Origin: Beijerinckiaceae bacterium
GTDB lineage: Bacteria > Pseudomonadota > Alphaproteobacteria > Rhizobiales > Beijerinckiaceae
Reading direction: 5' to 3'
Assembly (NCBI GenBank): GCA_021324915.1
Contig: JAJPIC010000024.1
Coordinates: forward strand, 62,001-126,000
Length of the DNA: 64,000 bases
The position numbers were made by a program, and so were the translations under genes. Shown here in pieces: positions 53,613 to 62,000 of this stretch. The first letter of the stretch is position 1. Each line of letters starts with the position of its first letter. The notes under the pieces were generated by a model, which saw only the letters and a program-made list of their open reading frames with translations, had not been told where the DNA came from and did no database searches.

Positions 53613-53996
53613 TCAGGCGGCGAGCAGGCGCTGGACCTCGTTGACGAGGTCCTTCAGGTGAAAGGGCTTCGATAGGATCTTCGCCTGACGCGGCGCGTTA
53701 TTGTCGGGATTGAGCGCGACAGCGGCGAAGCCGGTGATGAACATCACCTTGATCTCCGGGTCGAGTTCGGTTGCTCGGCGGGCGAGCTCGATCCCGTCCA
53801 TTTCCGGCATCACGATATCGGTAAGGAGCAATTCGAAAGGCTCTTCGCGCAGCCGGTTGTACGCCGATAATCCGTTGTCGAAGGACGAGACCGTATAGCC
53901 GGCGTTCTGCAGCGCCTTGGCGAGAAACCGGCGCATGTCGCTATCGTCTTCGGCGAGCAGGATCTTGCGATTTTGCGAGAAGGACGTGTCAGTCAT
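53613..53996 (-). CDS. cpdR: Single-domain response regulator CpdR
   Basis: This 127-residue receiver domain has no output domain. The acidic pocket is in LLAEDDSD, phosphoacceptor Asp60 is in LLLTDIVMPEMDG, the switch Thr is in MFITGFA and Lys110 is in ILSKPFHLKDLV. The pattern SKPFHLKDLV near the end is typical of CpdR, which controls ClpXP localisation and CtrA degradation in the alphaproteobacterial cell cycle. It is divergent from N-formylglutamate amidohydrolase, as in relatives. Confidence 0.93.
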   Translation of the reverse strand: MTDTSFSQNRKILLAEDDSDMRRFLAKALQNAGYTVSSFDNGLSAYNRLREEPFELLLTDIVMPEMDGIELARRATELDPEIKVMFITGFAAVALNPDNNAPRQAKILSKPFHLKDLVNEVQRLLAA

Positions 53997-54196
53997 TATT
54001 GCCTCGGGGTGTCGGCTTAAGAGAACCCGGTTAGGTAAAAATCGAGTGAAAATCCAGGACCTTTGCGCTAACCATGTTCACCGGAGTTCGTTTTGGATTT
54101 GACGCCGGGCGTGATGGACAGGGTGGCGTTCTCTTGCCAGAGTGGCGGCTCGAGCCTGATGCAGCGCCGGTAATGACACCGGTCGGGAGCTAAACC

Positions 54197-55132
54197 ATGG
54201 CCAAGGCCGGCAATCGACCCTCGCTGGCGGGCACACCGCATGAGCCGGAGCTCGATCCGCCTTTCGAAGTGATCGAGCCCGACACGCTGACCTCTCCGTT
54301 CGTCTTTTCCTCTCCACATTCCGGCTCGGTCTATCCGCAGCGCTTCTTGGCGAGTGCCAGGCTCGATGCGATGACGCTGCGCAGGTCAGAAGACGCTTAT
54401 GTCGATGAGCTCTTCGCCGGCGCGGTCGAGCGCGGTGCGCCGCTCGTGTGCGCAAGGTTTCCGCGCGCCTATCTCGACTTGAACCGCGAGCCCTATGAGC
54501 TCGACCAGCGAATGTTCGAGACACGTCTGCCGGCTTTCGCCAATACGCGGTCGGTGCGCGTTGCCGGCGGGCTCGGCACGATTGCGCGCGTCGTCGGCGA
54601 TTCGCAGGAGATCTATGCCCATCGCCTCAAGGTGGACGAGGCGCTCGCCAGGATCGAAAAGCTTTATAAGCCCTATCATCGGACCTTGCAGGCGCTGCTC
54701 GGCCGCGCGCGGCAGGCCTTCGGGCTCGCGGTCCTCATCGATTGCCATTCCATGCCGTCGGTTTCGACCCTGCCGCTACCGGAAAGCAGCGATAGGAAAA
54801 TCAAGGCCGACTTCGTGTTGGGTGATCGTTTCGGCACGAGTTGCGAGACCGAACTCGTCGATTATGTGGAACATGAGCTGCGCGAAAAAGGTTATACCGT
54901 TCTGCGCAACAAACCTTATGCCGGCGGCTTCATCACCGAACATTATGGCGACCCGGCAAATAATTTTCATGCCATGCAAATCGAGGTGAACCGCGCTCTT
55001 TACATGGACGAACGCAGCCTTGAAAAGGCGGAACGTTTCAAAGAGATCGCGGGCGATCTTTCGAGAGTGTTCGAACGGCTCGCCGCCTATGTCGCGGGCC
55101 GATATGGGCGCCAACGCGCCGCTGCCGAATGA
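54197..55132 (+). CDS. N-formylglutamate amidohydrolase family protein
   Basis: This 311-residue enzyme has the family's metal-binding pattern: SSPHSGSVYPQRFL, SEDAYVDELF, ARFPRAYLDLNREPYELD, VLIDCHSMPSV and GGFITEHYGDP. It is expected to hydrolyse N-formylglutamate (or a related N-acyl amino acid) to glutamate. It lies between cpdR and hisN, a gene group common in Hyphomicrobiales and not linked to a hut operon here, so its role may not be histidine degradation. Confidence 0.9.
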   Translation: MAKAGNRPSLAGTPHEPELDPPFEVIEPDTLTSPFVFSSPHSGSVYPQRFLASARLDAMTLRRSEDAYVDELFAGAVERGAPLVCARFPRAYLDLNREPYELDQRMFETRLPAFANTRSVRVAGGLGTIARVVGDSQEIYAHRLKVDEALARIEKLYKPYHRTLQALLGRARQAFGLAVLIDCHSMPSVSTLPLPESSDRKIKADFVLGDRFGTSCETELVDYVEHELREKGYTVLRNKPYAGGFITEHYGDPANNFHAMQIEVNRALYMDERSLEKAERFKEIAGDLSRVFERLAAYVAGRYGRQRAAAE

Positions 55133-55240
55133 TCGATCAAAGCCGAGGAGAGCGGAGGACCGCAGAGCTGCCAAAAGAGCCGCTAAGAAATCGAACGAGG
55201 CAGCGCGGGCAATCAAACGAGGAAGCGCGGAAACGCGGCA

Positions 55241-55326
55241 ATAAAGAGGCCGCTTGCGATTCGCAAGCGGCCCAAGTCTAGGGAGGAAACGCCCAAGGAG
55301 GGCATCGGCGACAACCGGGTTGCCGC
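55241..55326 (-). ncRNA. Candidate small RNA with anti-Shine-Dalgarno loops
   Basis: On the minus strand a TATTAT box (55338-55333) could start an RNA of about 86 bases near 55326. The RNA would hold a hairpin GCCC-UCCUU-GGGC, an unpaired UUUCCUCCCU stretch and an end hairpin GGCCGCUUGCG/CGCAAGCGGCC followed by UCUUUAU. Two pyrimidine stretches complementary to ribosome binding sites plus a terminator are the layout of CCUCC-type regulatory RNAs in alphaproteobacteria. There is no coding gene on either strand here. The -35 element is weak. Confidence 0.45.
55248..55272 (-). terminator. Intrinsic terminator of the candidate small RNA
   Basis: A perfect 11-base-pair stem (GGCCGCTTGCG / CGCAAGCGGCC) with a three-base loop is followed on the minus strand by TCTTTATTG. 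On the plus strand no T-run follows, so it does not look like a terminator for the amidohydrolase gene. The stem can form in either RNA. Confidence 0.6.
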
Positions 55327-55555
55327 ACCGCAATAATATGCACGTGCATCGCACAAAGCGCAAGTCCTACTGACCTACTTTAGGAAACTGCGTCCGCGGG
55401 CCGCATCCTGATCGCCATTGCCTTGTTTTTCAATCTGTTATCGGAACTGCTACCGTTCAGCCGCACGCTGACGGATGGGGAATCGAGGTCGATCCTCACA
55501 GAAAATTAAATTTCCTCTGGCGACCGGGCCCGGTCCGCCCCGTCCGGGAAGGGTT

Positions 55556-56353
55556 ATGACAGCCGTCGATCTAGCCGCCTTTGTCGAAGAGCTTGCCGAT
55601 CTTGCCGGGCGCACGGTTCTGCCCTTTTTCCGCACGGCGATCGGGGCCGAGGACAAAAGCGCCGGCGGCCAGTTCGATCCGGTGACGGAGGCCGACCGCG
55701 CCGCGGAAGTGGCGATGCGCCGGCGCATTCGCGAGACCTTCGCCCTGCATGGAATCATCGGCGAGGAATTCGGCGCAGAGCGGCCGGATGCCGAATATGT
55801 GTGGGTGCTCGATCCGATCGACGGGACAAAGAGCTTTATTTCCGGCATGCCCACCTGGGGCTGTCTGATCGGGCTCATCCACAACGGCCGGCCGATCTAT
55901 GGCGTAATGACGCAGCCTTTCACGCGCGAAAGGTTCGTCGGCGACGGCGAAGTCGCACGTTGGCGCGGGCCCGGACTCGATCATGCGATCACCGAGCGCA
56001 AGCTCCATACGCGCTCTTGCGCGACGCTCGCACGGGCGACCGTAATGACGACGTCGCCACTCCTTTATTCCGAGGAGGCCCTGAAAGCCTTCCGGCGCGT
56101 CGAGAAGGCAGCTCGGCTGTCTCGCTACGGTTATGATTGCTACGCCTTCGCCATGCTGGCGGCGGGCCATGTCGATTGCGTGATCGAGGCCGATGTGAAG
56201 ACCCATGACATCGCGCCTCTGATGCCGATCATCGAAGGCGCCGGCGGAATCATCACGACATGGACCGGCGGCGATGCCGCGCAAGGCGGCAATGTGATTG
56301 CGGTCGGCGATCCGCGCCTACATGCCGCGGCTCTGAACCTGCTTGCTTCTTAA
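55556..56353 (+). CDS. hisN: Histidinol-phosphatase, inositol monophosphatase family
   Basis: This 265-residue member of the IMPase superfamily has the metal motifs GGQFDPVTEADRAAE, GEEFG (Glu70-Glu71), VLDPIDGTKSFISG (86-91) and VKTHDIAPLMPIIEGAGG. In alphaproteobacteria this branch usually hydrolyses histidinol phosphate in histidine synthesis; inositol-1-phosphatase is the alternative. ATG 55556 is preferred over the longer frame from 55475. It ends overlapping the alpha/beta hydrolase tail-to-tail by four bases. Confidence 0.88.
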   Translation: MTAVDLAAFVEELADLAGRTVLPFFRTAIGAEDKSAGGQFDPVTEADRAAEVAMRRRIRETFALHGIIGEEFGAERPDAEYVWVLDPIDGTKSFISGMPTWGCLIGLIHNGRPIYGVMTQPFTRERFVGDGEVARWRGPGLDHAITERKLHTRSCATLARATVMTTSPLLYSEEALKAFRRVEKAARLSRYGYDCYAFAMLAAGHVDCVIEADVKTHDIAPLMPIIEGAGGIITTWTGGDAAQGGNVIAVGDPRLHAAALNLLAS

Positions 56354-57366
56354 GAGGCGGGCGCTCTCGGCCGAAGTCGGCGCGCTCTGCGCGGGCGAGC
56401 GGGATTGAGCAGCGCTTCGGCGACCGCGTCCCGCGTGCCCGGGATGAAGGCATCGAAAGCCGCCCAAAACAGGCTGCGCAATTCGTCGCGTTCCAAAAGG
56501 ATGTCGTGGCGTGCGGAGGGGATCGTAATGAAACGGCCGGCCTTGAGCCGGCTCGCGAAAAGTTCGGTCGCGGGCGTCGAGACGACGCGGTCGGCGCCAG
56601 CCGCAATGATGAGAATGGGCGTAAGCGTGCGGCGGGCATAATCGGCATTTTCGAATTGGCGCATCAGGCGGAAGGCGGCATTGGCCCAGCCGATTGTCGG
56701 ATCCCCGATACCGAGCTCGGGCGCTGCCTTGACCACGGCCACGCTCCGCTCATAGCGCGCCTCATCCGAGGTCAATACGGTCTCGGCAAACGGGGTGAGG
56801 AAAAGAGACCGTCCGTTGCCACCTGGGATATAGGCGCCGCCGAACCCGATAATGTCGAGCGTTTCGACCAGCATCCGCGCGCCTGTTTTGAACTTAAGCC
56901 GATAGAGATCGATCATCGGCGAAGTCGCGACGATCCTGGCAAAGGGCGAGCGGCCGGCGCGCGCTTGGGAAATGAGAATGGCCGCCCCCATGCAATGGCC
57001 GAGCGCGAACCAGGGCCGTGGACAGAGCGCTTCGAGCACCTGCTCGCGCAAAGCCGCGAGGTCGCGCTCGTAGACCTCGAAATCGTCGATATGGCCCTTT
57101 CGCTTGTTGCGCAGTTGGCGTTCGGAAAGGCCTTGGCCGCGCCAGTCCATGGCGACCACAGCGAAGCCCCGCGCCAGCAGCTCTGAAATCACCTCGAAAT
57201 ATTTTTCGATAAATTCGGCGCGTCCGGGGAGCACGACGACCGTGCCGCGCGCCTGCATCGGCCCCGCCCAGCGCACCGCGCGCACATGCGCCCCGTCCGA
57301 GGTGGTAAGCCCACAGAGCGACGCGCCTTCCGGCACGGGGTTTTCTGGCGTTGCAAAAATTTCCAT
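56350..57366 (-). CDS. Alpha/beta hydrolase (lysophospholipase-like) with Cys nucleophile
   Basis: This 338-residue alpha/beta hydrolase of the serine aminopeptidase S33/lysophospholipase L2 type has VVVLPGRAEFIEKYFEV, AMDWRGQGLSERQLRN, the nucleophile elbow ALGHCMGAAIL (Cys125), Asp259 in AAGADRVVS and His287 in SARHDIL. The elbow is normally GHSMG; here TGC codes Cys. That may keep hydrolase or thioesterase activity, or may change it. ATG 57366 is used. It is separate from the Hsp20 gene, which starts 297 bases away on the other strand. Confidence 0.88.
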   Translation of the reverse strand: MEIFATPENPVPEGASLCGLTTSDGAHVRAVRWAGPMQARGTVVVLPGRAEFIEKYFEVISELLARGFAVVAMDWRGQGLSERQLRNKRKGHIDDFEVYERDLAALREQVLEALCPRPWFALGHCMGAAILISQARAGRSPFARIVATSPMIDLYRLKFKTGARMLVETLDIIGFGGAYIPGGNGRSLFLTPFAETVLTSDEARYERSVAVVKAAPELGIGDPTIGWANAAFRLMRQFENADYARRTLTPILIIAAGADRVVSTPATELFASRLKAGRFITIPSARHDILLERDELRSLFWAAFDAFIPGTRDAVAEALLNPARPRRARRLRPRAPAS

Positions 57367-57542
57367 GACGCTAAATCCGCGCCTCGCGCTCAACACCTAG
57401 CATTTTTGCGCGCGCCTTCCAGATCCCTTCTGGAGCGGATGGCTCGCTTTCGGGAGGCGCCGGCTTGATCCTTGGGTATTCCGGCTCCAAGGAACAGGGC
57501 TCAAATTTCGTGCTTCCGGCCTCTTGATGGGGACGCCGGGGC

Positions 57543-57573
57543 CTTGCGATAGGCAAAACTTGCTCCCACATTT
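57543..57573 (+). promoter_or_regulatory. RpoH (sigma-32) type heat-shock promoter
   Basis: CTTGCGA (57543-57549) and CCCACATTT (57565-57573) are separated by 15 bases, close to the sigma-32 pattern CTTGAAA...CCCCATNT. Transcription would start near 57581, giving a leader of about 83 bases before the Hsp20 ATG. Confidence 0.5.
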
Positions 57574-57580
57574 AAGCTGC

Positions 57581-57663
57581 GCGGGTCGAAAGAACGCGCA
57601 GATACCCGGGGCAGGCCAGGGCAATATGCCGGCCAGCCTCGATTCGCTCTCATGGAGGATGAA
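57581..57663 (+). promoter_or_regulatory. ROSE-like RNA thermometer in the Hsp20 leader
   Basis: The last hairpin of the leader pairs TCGCTC (57644-57649) with the SD GAGGA (57655-57659), leaving G57646 bulged. UCGCU fits the UYGCU consensus of ROSE elements, which mask the SD of small heat-shock genes at low temperature. An upstream hairpin (GGCC..GGCA-ATA-TGCC-GGCC, 57614-57634) gives the usual multi-hairpin layout. The length and position also match. Confidence 0.6.
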
Positions 57664-58140
57664 ATGCGTACGTTAGACCTTTCGCCGCTTTACCGTTCGA
57701 CCATCGGGTTCGACCGCCTGCTTGATCTCGTCGATCGGGCCGCGGGTTTCGAAGCGGCACCTTCCTATCCACCCTATAACATTGAACGCACGGCCGAAGA
57801 CGCCTACCGCATCACCATCGCGGTCGCCGGCTTCTCGGACAAGGATCTTTCGATCGAGACCCGGGAAAACAGCCTGATGGTCCGCGGTGCGAAGGAGAGC
57901 CGCGAGTCCGACGAGAGCCAACGCGAAGTCCTTTACCAGGGCATTGCCGCGCGCGCTTTCGAGCGCCGGTTCCAGCTCGCCGACCATGTCTATGTGAAGG
58001 GCGCGAGCCTGGAGAACGGGCTGCTCCATATCGATCTCGTCCGCGAAGTGCCGGAAGCGCAGAAGCCGCGGCAGATTCCGATCGGCAAAACGGGGCCCAA
58101 GGTCGTCGAAGGCGACAAGGCCGAAAAAGCCGCTGCCTAA
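57664..58140 (+). CDS. Small heat-shock protein, Hsp20 family
   Basis: This 158-residue alpha-crystallin-type holdase has an N-terminal region typical of IbpA (TLDLSPLYRSTIGFDRLLDL), the crystallin domain PPYNIERTAEDAYRITIAVA, and GFSDKDLSIETRENSLMVRG, FERRFQLADHVYVKGASLEN followed by GLLHIDLVREVP. A C-terminal IPI motif (RQIPIG) allows oligomer contacts. It binds unfolding proteins in heat stress. ATG 57664 has GGAGGA nine bases upstream; an in-frame ATG at 57652 would place the SD inside the gene. A terminator follows at 58162. Confidence 0.94.
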   Translation: MRTLDLSPLYRSTIGFDRLLDLVDRAAGFEAAPSYPPYNIERTAEDAYRITIAVAGFSDKDLSIETRENSLMVRGAKESRESDESQREVLYQGIAARAFERRFQLADHVYVKGASLENGLLHIDLVREVPEAQKPRQIPIGKTGPKVVEGDKAEKAAA

Positions 58141-58161
58141 TATTCCGGGCCGAAGCTTTTG

Positions 58162-58188
58162 AAGGGCGTCGTGCGCGACGCCCTTTTT
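58162..58188 (+). terminator. Rho-independent terminator of the Hsp20 gene
   Basis: An eight-base-pair GC stem (GGGCGTCG / CGACGCCC), extended by two A-T pairs, with loop TGCG, is followed by TTTTTATT. It lies 22 bases past the stop. Confidence 0.88.
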
Positions 58189-58226
58189 ATTGTTGCGAGA
58201 CGCCGGTTATTGTTGCGAGACGCCGG
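58187..58226. repeat. Tandem 20-base direct repeat
   Basis: Two perfect copies of TTATTGTTGCGAGACGCCGG lie head to tail at 58187-58206 and 58207-58226. The second copy encodes the last residues and stop (PGVSQQ) of the secreted protein below. The first copy abuts the Hsp20 terminator. Confidence 0.9.
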
Positions 58227-58764
58227 GCGGTTGAGAAGAGCTCGGCTCTTTTCTCTCCGATGTCTGTTGCGGCTTGCTGGTTTTGGCCGGTTTCGATTCG
58301 CCAAGTTCAGCTCCGGCCGACTTTGCCGGCTTTTTTGCGAAAGGCGCCAGTTTCGTATTCTCGATGACCGTACCGCGATAGGCGTCGAAAACGAGCCGAT
58401 GCGGCAGGCCATGCGCATCTTCGGCTTCGGCGAGATAGATCTTGTCCTTGTGGCGCGGCGTCGCGAGAAGATGAAAGCCCATAAGGGCCACGCGGCGGCG
58501 GATCTCGGACAGAGGAAGAATGCCGACCGCGGCCTCGTTTTCTCCATCGATACGCGGCGTGCTTTCGGCAATGTGACGGCGCTCGCCGTAAATCGGTCCG
58601 GGCGGCATTGGCGGCGGGTAGCCGTCGTAATAGGGCTCACTCCAGGGGGCCGGAAAATACTGGGCCTGCGCGGGCGAAGAGGAAAGCGCAAAAGCCAAGA
58701 GCGTCGAAAATCCAAGGAGCACCGTCGCGCTCTCGAGCCGTCTGCGCTGCGCTCTTTCGATCAT
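58207..58764 (-). CDS. Secreted hypothetical protein
   Basis: This 185-residue protein has a signal peptide (about 1-34, ending SSSPAQAQ), a Pro/Tyr-rich linker (APWSEPYYDGYPPPMPPGP), a compact middle domain (LPLSEIRRRVALMGFHLLAT, KDKIYLAEAEDAHGLPHRLV followed by FDAYRGTVIENTK) that has a PepSY-like look, and a Lys/Pro/Ser-rich low-complexity tail after about 140. Periplasmic or envelope location is likely. The function is unknown. The 3' end is formed by a duplicated 20-base unit. Confidence 0.72.
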   Translation of the reverse strand: MIERAQRRRLESATVLLGFSTLLAFALSSSPAQAQYFPAPWSEPYYDGYPPPMPPGPIYGERRHIAESTPRIDGENEAAVGILPLSEIRRRVALMGFHLLATPRHKDKIYLAEAEDAHGLPHRLVFDAYRGTVIENTKLAPFAKKPAKSAGAELGESKPAKTSKPQQTSERKEPSSSQPPGVSQQ

Positions 58765-59077
58765 CTACTCCTCCGTACATGCGGCGCCGATGCGCCATGT
58801 TTACGGTCCACAAGGAATCCGGCGAAAGTCGGCACGCTTTGCGGCGACGATCGGATCATCGCAGGCATAAACTTCAGGCTTCCACATGGCGCGACAGAGA
58901 TTTTTTTCTGGAACGCCCGTGTGGCTTGTGTTTTGCTCCTATATTGAGTATTCGGGGCGCGGGGATAGGACAGCTTTGCTGACCTTTTAAGTCCGGATTT
59001 AGGCATTTGGCCGGTGCCGGACGTCCAACCGCGAATTCGCAATCTCCGACATTGAGATCGGGCTGGGGTTTGGGATC
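58765..59077. other. Divergent intergenic region, 313 bases, upstream of gltB
   Basis: The gap must hold the gltB promoter and the promoter of the secreted protein. I see no clear hexamers, repeat or small gene. Confidence 0.5.
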
Positions 59078-62000
59078 ATGGCGGCTGCAAAGAAACAAAA
59101 GCTGACGATAGGCTCGCAACGGGCGACGGCGCAGCTTGCGTTTGATCCCGGTCTGCCGCCGGCGCAGGGTCTTTACGCGCCCGAGCGCGAGCACGATTCC
59201 TGCGGCGTCGGTTTCGTTGCCGACATGCATAATCGCAAGTCGCACGACATTGTCGCCAAGGGGCTCGAAATCCTCTTGAACCTCGATCACCGGGGCGCCG
59301 TCGGCGCAGACCCGAAGGCAGGCGACGGCTGCGGCATTCTCGTACAGATTCCGCATCGCTTCTTTGCCGCTGAAGCGCAAGCGCTGGGCTTTGCGCTGCC
59401 CGAGCCCGGCGAATATGCGATCGGCCCGCTTTTCCTGCCGCGCGAGGCGGAAATGCGCGCCACCATCATGGCCATTGTCGAGCAGACGGTTGCCGAAGAA
59501 GGCCAAGTCTTCCTCGGGTGGCGGGACGTGCCGGTCGACAACAGCGGCCTCGGCGAGAGCGTCAGGCCGAGCGAGCCGGTCATCAAGCAATATTTCGTCG
59601 GACGCGGCGCCATTCCGGGGCAGGGGTCCGAGCAGGATCGGTTCGAGCGCCGGCTCTATATTCTCCGCAAGGTGATCGCGAGCAAGGTGCATGCCTTGAA
59701 CGATCCGCGCGCGGCGCAATTCTACGCGCTCTCTTTATCTTCGCGCACGATCGTCTACAAGGGCCTGCTGCTCGCAAGCCAGCTCGGCGAATATTTCAAG
59801 GATCTGCAGCATCCGCTGTTCGAATCGGCGCTGGCGCTCGCCCATCAGCGGTTCTCGACCAACACGTTCCCGACCTGGTCGCTCTCCCATCCCTATCGGA
59901 TGGTCGCTCATAACGGCGAGATCAACACGCTGCGCGGCAACGTCAATTGGATGGCGGCGCGTGAGGCTTCGGTCGCCTCCGACCTTTTCGGCGCCGACAT
60001 CAAGAAGCTTTGGCCGATCTCCTATGAAGGCCAGTCGGACACGGCCTGTTTCGACAATGCGCTCGAATTCCTGGTTCAAGGCGGCTATTCGCTCGCCCAT
60101 GCGATGATGATGCTGATCCCGGAGGCCTGGGCCGGCAATCCGCTGATGGACGAGGAGCGGCGCGCCTTCTATGAATATCACGCCGCGCTGATGGAGCCCT
60201 GGGACGGCCCGGCCGCCATGGCCTTCACCGACGGGCGCCAGATCGGCGCCACTCTCGACCGCAATGGCCTGCGTCCGGCACGCTATATCGTGACCGACGA
60301 CGGGCTCGTCGTGATGGCTTCCGAGGTCGGCGTTCTGCCGATCCTCGAAGAGAAGATCGTCATCAAATGGCGGCTGCAACCCGGCAAGATGCTGCTCGTC
60401 GATCTCGAAGAAGGGCGCATTATTTCCGACGACGAGATCAAGACGAAGCTCGCCCGGCTGCACCCTTATGGGAGCTGGCTCAAGCGCAGTCAGATCAAGC
60501 TCGAGGAATTGAAGCCCGTTGCGCCGCGCATGACGCGCAGCGATGTGTCGCTGCTCGATGGCCAGCAGGCATTCGGCTATACGCAGGAAGACCTTTCGCT
60601 CCTGATGGAGCCGATGGCGGCAACCGGCCAGGAGGCGGTCGGCTCGATGGGCACCGACACGCCGATCTCGGCGCTGTCCTCGAAGTCGAAGCTTCTCTAC
60701 ACCTATTTCAAGCAGAATTTCGCACAGGTGACGAACCCGCCGATCGACCCGATCCGCGAAGAGCTCGTCATGAGCCTCGTCTCCTTCATCGGTCCGCGGC
60801 CGAATATTTTCGATCATCAGGGCAATGCCAAGCGCAAGAGGCTCGAGGTCAAGCAGCCGATCCTGACCAATGGCGACCTCGAAAAGATCCGCGCCATCGG
60901 CATGATCGAAGAAACGTTCGACACGCGCACGCTCGACATCACCTATTCGGCCGATGCCGGCGCCGAGGGCATGGGCGAAGCCCTCACAAGACTCTGCAAC
61001 CGCGCCGAACAGGCGGTCCATAGCGGCTATACGATCATTATCCTCTCCGACCGCCTCGTCGGACCGGACCGCATTCCCATTCCGGCGCTGCTCGCGACGG
61101 CGGCCGTTCATCACCATCTCATCCGCAAGGGGTTGCGCACCTCGGTCGGCTTGGTCGTCGAGTCGGGCGAGCCGCGCGAAGTGCATCATTTCGCGCTGCT
61201 CGCCGGCTATGGAGCGGAGGCGATCAACCCCTATCTCGCGTTCGAGACCCTGGCCGCAATGGCGGCGGACTTCCCGGAGGACGTAGACGCGCAGGAGGCC
61301 TGCAAGCGCTACATCAAATCCATCGACAAGGGCCTGCTCAAGGTCATGTCGAAGATGGGAATCTCGACCTATCAATCCTATTGCGGCGCGCAGATCTTCG
61401 ATGCCGTCGGGCTCAACCGGGAATTCGTCGAACGTTACTTCAACGGCACGGCCTCGGTGATCGGCGGCGTCGGGCTCGATGAAATCGCTCTGGAGACGCT
61501 GCGCCGGCATCAGGATGCGTTCGGCGAGTCGCCGGTCTATCGCAACGCGCTCGACGTCGGCGGCGATTACGCCTTCCGCATCCGCGGCGAATCGCATTGC
61601 TGGACGCCGCAGACCGTCTCGCTCCTCCAACACGCCGTGCGCGGCAATGCGCTCGAAAAATATCGCGCCTACGCGGCGCTGCTCAATGACCAGAGCGCGC
61701 AGCCTCTGACGATCCGCGGCCTGTTCCGCATCAAGAGCGCAGAGGAAGATGGGCGCAAGCCAGTGCCGCTCGATGAGGTCGAGAGCGCGGCCTCGATCGT
61801 GCGCCGCTTCTCGACCGGCGCCATGTCCTTCGGTTCGATCTCGCGCGAGGCGCACACGAATCTCGCAATTGCGATGAACCGTATCGGCGGCAAGTCCAAC
61901 ACGGGCGAGGGCGGCGAGGAATCGGATCGCTATAAGCCGCTGCCGAATGGCGATTCGATGCGCTCGGCGATCAAGCAAGTGGCTTCAGGTCGGTTCGGCG

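Noticed and set aside
55020..55244. Short Arg/Lys/Ala-rich plus frame overlapping the amidohydrolase end
   Set aside because: It is mostly inside the amidohydrolase gene in another frame and ends at the hairpin; there is no independent start site.
55248..55272. Terminator for the amidohydrolase gene on the plus strand
   Set aside because: No T-run follows on the plus strand; the T-rich side is on the minus strand.
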